NCBI GenBank assembly: GCA_035379945.1
Contig: DAOSWG010000019.1
Coordinates: 1 to 15,243 of the forward strand
Source of the DNA: JAAYZB01 sp035379945
GTDB lineage: Bacteria; Bacillota_I; Bacilli_A; Izemoplasmatales; Hujiaoplasmataceae
DNA: 15,243 bases
Direction of reading: 5' to 3'
Each line of letters opens with the position of its first letter. Positions within the stretch are counted from its first letter, which is position 1. The notes below the pieces were generated by a model, which was not told where the DNA came from, did no database searches, and saw only the letters and a program-made list of their open reading frames with translations. Of this stretch, positions 14,594-15,243 are shown one piece after another. A program made the position numbers and the translations under genes.

Positions 14594-15243
14594 TTATTCC
14601 CACTCGATAGTCCCTGGTGGCTTCGATGTTATGTCATAGGCAACCCTAGTGATTCCCGAAACTTCGTTGACGATTCGGATGGATATCTTGTCAAGAACGT
14701 CATATGGCAGTTTGGCCCAGTCGGCCGTCATGCCATCGACCGACGAGACGGCCCTGATCACAATCAGTTCGCCGTATGTCCTTTCGTCCCCCATGACCCC
14801 GACGGTATGAACTCCGGGAAGCAATGTGAAATATTGCCATGTTTCCTTGTCCAAGCCGTTCGCAAAAATTTCTTCCCGCAATATGGCATCGGACTCTTTT
14901 ACCAGATTCAGTCTATCCTTGGTTATTTCCCCGATTATCCTGATGGCGAGACCGGGCCCGGGGAACGGTTGTCTGTTGACAAGCGATTCCGGTAATCCCA
15001 AGGTCAAACCAAGTTTTCTGACTTCGTCCTTGAACAAAGTGTCGAGCGGCTCAAGAAGCCTGAGATTCATATGATCCGGCAAGCCGCCGACATTGTGATG
15101 GGATTTGATGGTGGCGGATGCGCCGGTGCCGGATTCGACTTTGTCCGTATAAAGCGTTCCTTGGGCCAGAAAAGCGAGGTCGCCAAGTTTATTTGCTGTT
15201 TCTTCGAAAACCTTTATGAATTCGTTTCCGATGATTTTCCGTT
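14594..15243 (-). CDS. guaA: GMP synthase (glutamine-hydrolysing), C-terminal part; 5' end outside window
   Basis: GuaA converts XMP to GMP using ATP and ammonia from glutamine. Only the last 215 residues are visible (frame begins at 15241), and the gene continues past the window edge, so the glutaminase and most of the ATP pyrophosphatase domain are not seen. Visible family motifs are 'LAQGTLYTDKVESG', 'IKSHHNVGGLP', 'LRLLEPLDTLFKDEVRKLG', 'RQPFPGPGLAIRI', and the end 'ITSKPPGTIEWE', which is near universal in GuaA and forms the dimerisation domain. It is upstream of guaB in the same direction with a 15-base spacer, so the two last steps from IMP to GMP are probably co-transcribed. The order guaA-guaB is the reverse of the E. 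coli guaBA operon. Confidence 0.96.
   Translation of the reverse strand, partial: RKIIGNEFIKVFEETANKLGDLAFLAQGTLYTDKVESGTGASATIKSHHNVGGLPDHMNLRLLEPLDTLFKDEVRKLGLTLGLPESLVNRQPFPGPGLAIRIIGEITKDRLNLVKESDAILREEIFANGLDKETWQYFTLLPGVHTVGVMGDERTYGELIVIRAVSSVDGMTADWAKLPYDVLDKISIRIVNEVSGITRVAYDITSKPPGTIEWE

Noticed and set aside
14022..14639. Long open frame (205 codons) on the plus strand opposite guaB and the end of guaA
   Set aside because: It lies antisense to strongly conserved guaB and guaA, has no ribosome binding site, and its composition is that expected of a shadow frame.
1..15243. tRNA, rRNA, CRISPR arrays, insertion sequences, phage or defence genes
   Set aside because: I looked for cloverleaf ends, regularly spaced repeats, transposase motifs and terminal inverted repeats and saw none.

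Overview
The window looks like a chromosomal segment of an uncultured low-to-medium GC Gram-positive-type bacterium. The best guess is a free-living relative of the Mollicutes (Izemoplasmatales or Acholeplasmatales type) or another Bacillota. The basis is the dnaX-ybaB-recR cluster, classical sigma-A promoters, strong AGGAGG ribosome binding sites, several lipobox lipoproteins with bacterial Ig-like and lamin-tail domains, and a CBS-less IMP dehydrogenase. TGA works as a stop codon (ybaB and malG-type genes end in TGA), so this is not a mycoplasma that reads UGA as Trp. The lineage call is inference. Two runs of exactly 100 N (3351-3450 and 9402-9501) look like scaffold gaps of unknown true length, and each interrupts a gene.

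Layout. (1) 2-1993, plus strand: the 3' part of dnaX, then ybaB and recR, a tightly packed DNA replication/repair operon. (2) 2054-2454: a 107-residue two-helix membrane protein with its own extended -10 promoter and a terminator that overlaps its stop codon. (3) 2479-4293: a possible leader with two hairpins, a lipoprotein with three PASTA repeats that runs into the first gap just as a lamin-tail-like sequence begins, and an unidentified membrane protein with a large extracellular domain. (4) 4315-10026: a sigma-A promoter and a four-gene carbohydrate-type ABC importer operon: ATPase (MsmX/UgpC type), MalF-type permease, MalG-type permease with an unusual extra N-terminal membrane domain, and a solute-binding lipoprotein with two N-terminal Ig-like domains. 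(5) 10121-13378: a 1085-residue surface lipoprotein made of Ig-like, OB-like and lamin-tail modules. (6) 13407-13441: a bidirectional terminator. (7) 13481-15243, minus strand: guaB (CBS-less) and the 3' part of guaA, the last steps of GMP synthesis.

How it fits together. The ABC operon should import a sugar or related solute, with the binding lipoprotein held at the outer face of the membrane and its Ig-like domains acting as a stalk. The surrounding surface lipoproteins (PASTA/lamin-tail and Ig/OB/lamin-tail) have adhesion- or polymer-binding-type modules but no recognisable catalytic domain. They may hold substrates, nucleic acid or matrix at the surface, but this is a hypothesis. The most unusual points are the MalG extension, the modular giant lipoprotein whose lamin-tail segment has clearly lower GC than the rest of the gene, the CBS-less GuaB, and the structured leader before the PASTA lipoprotein.
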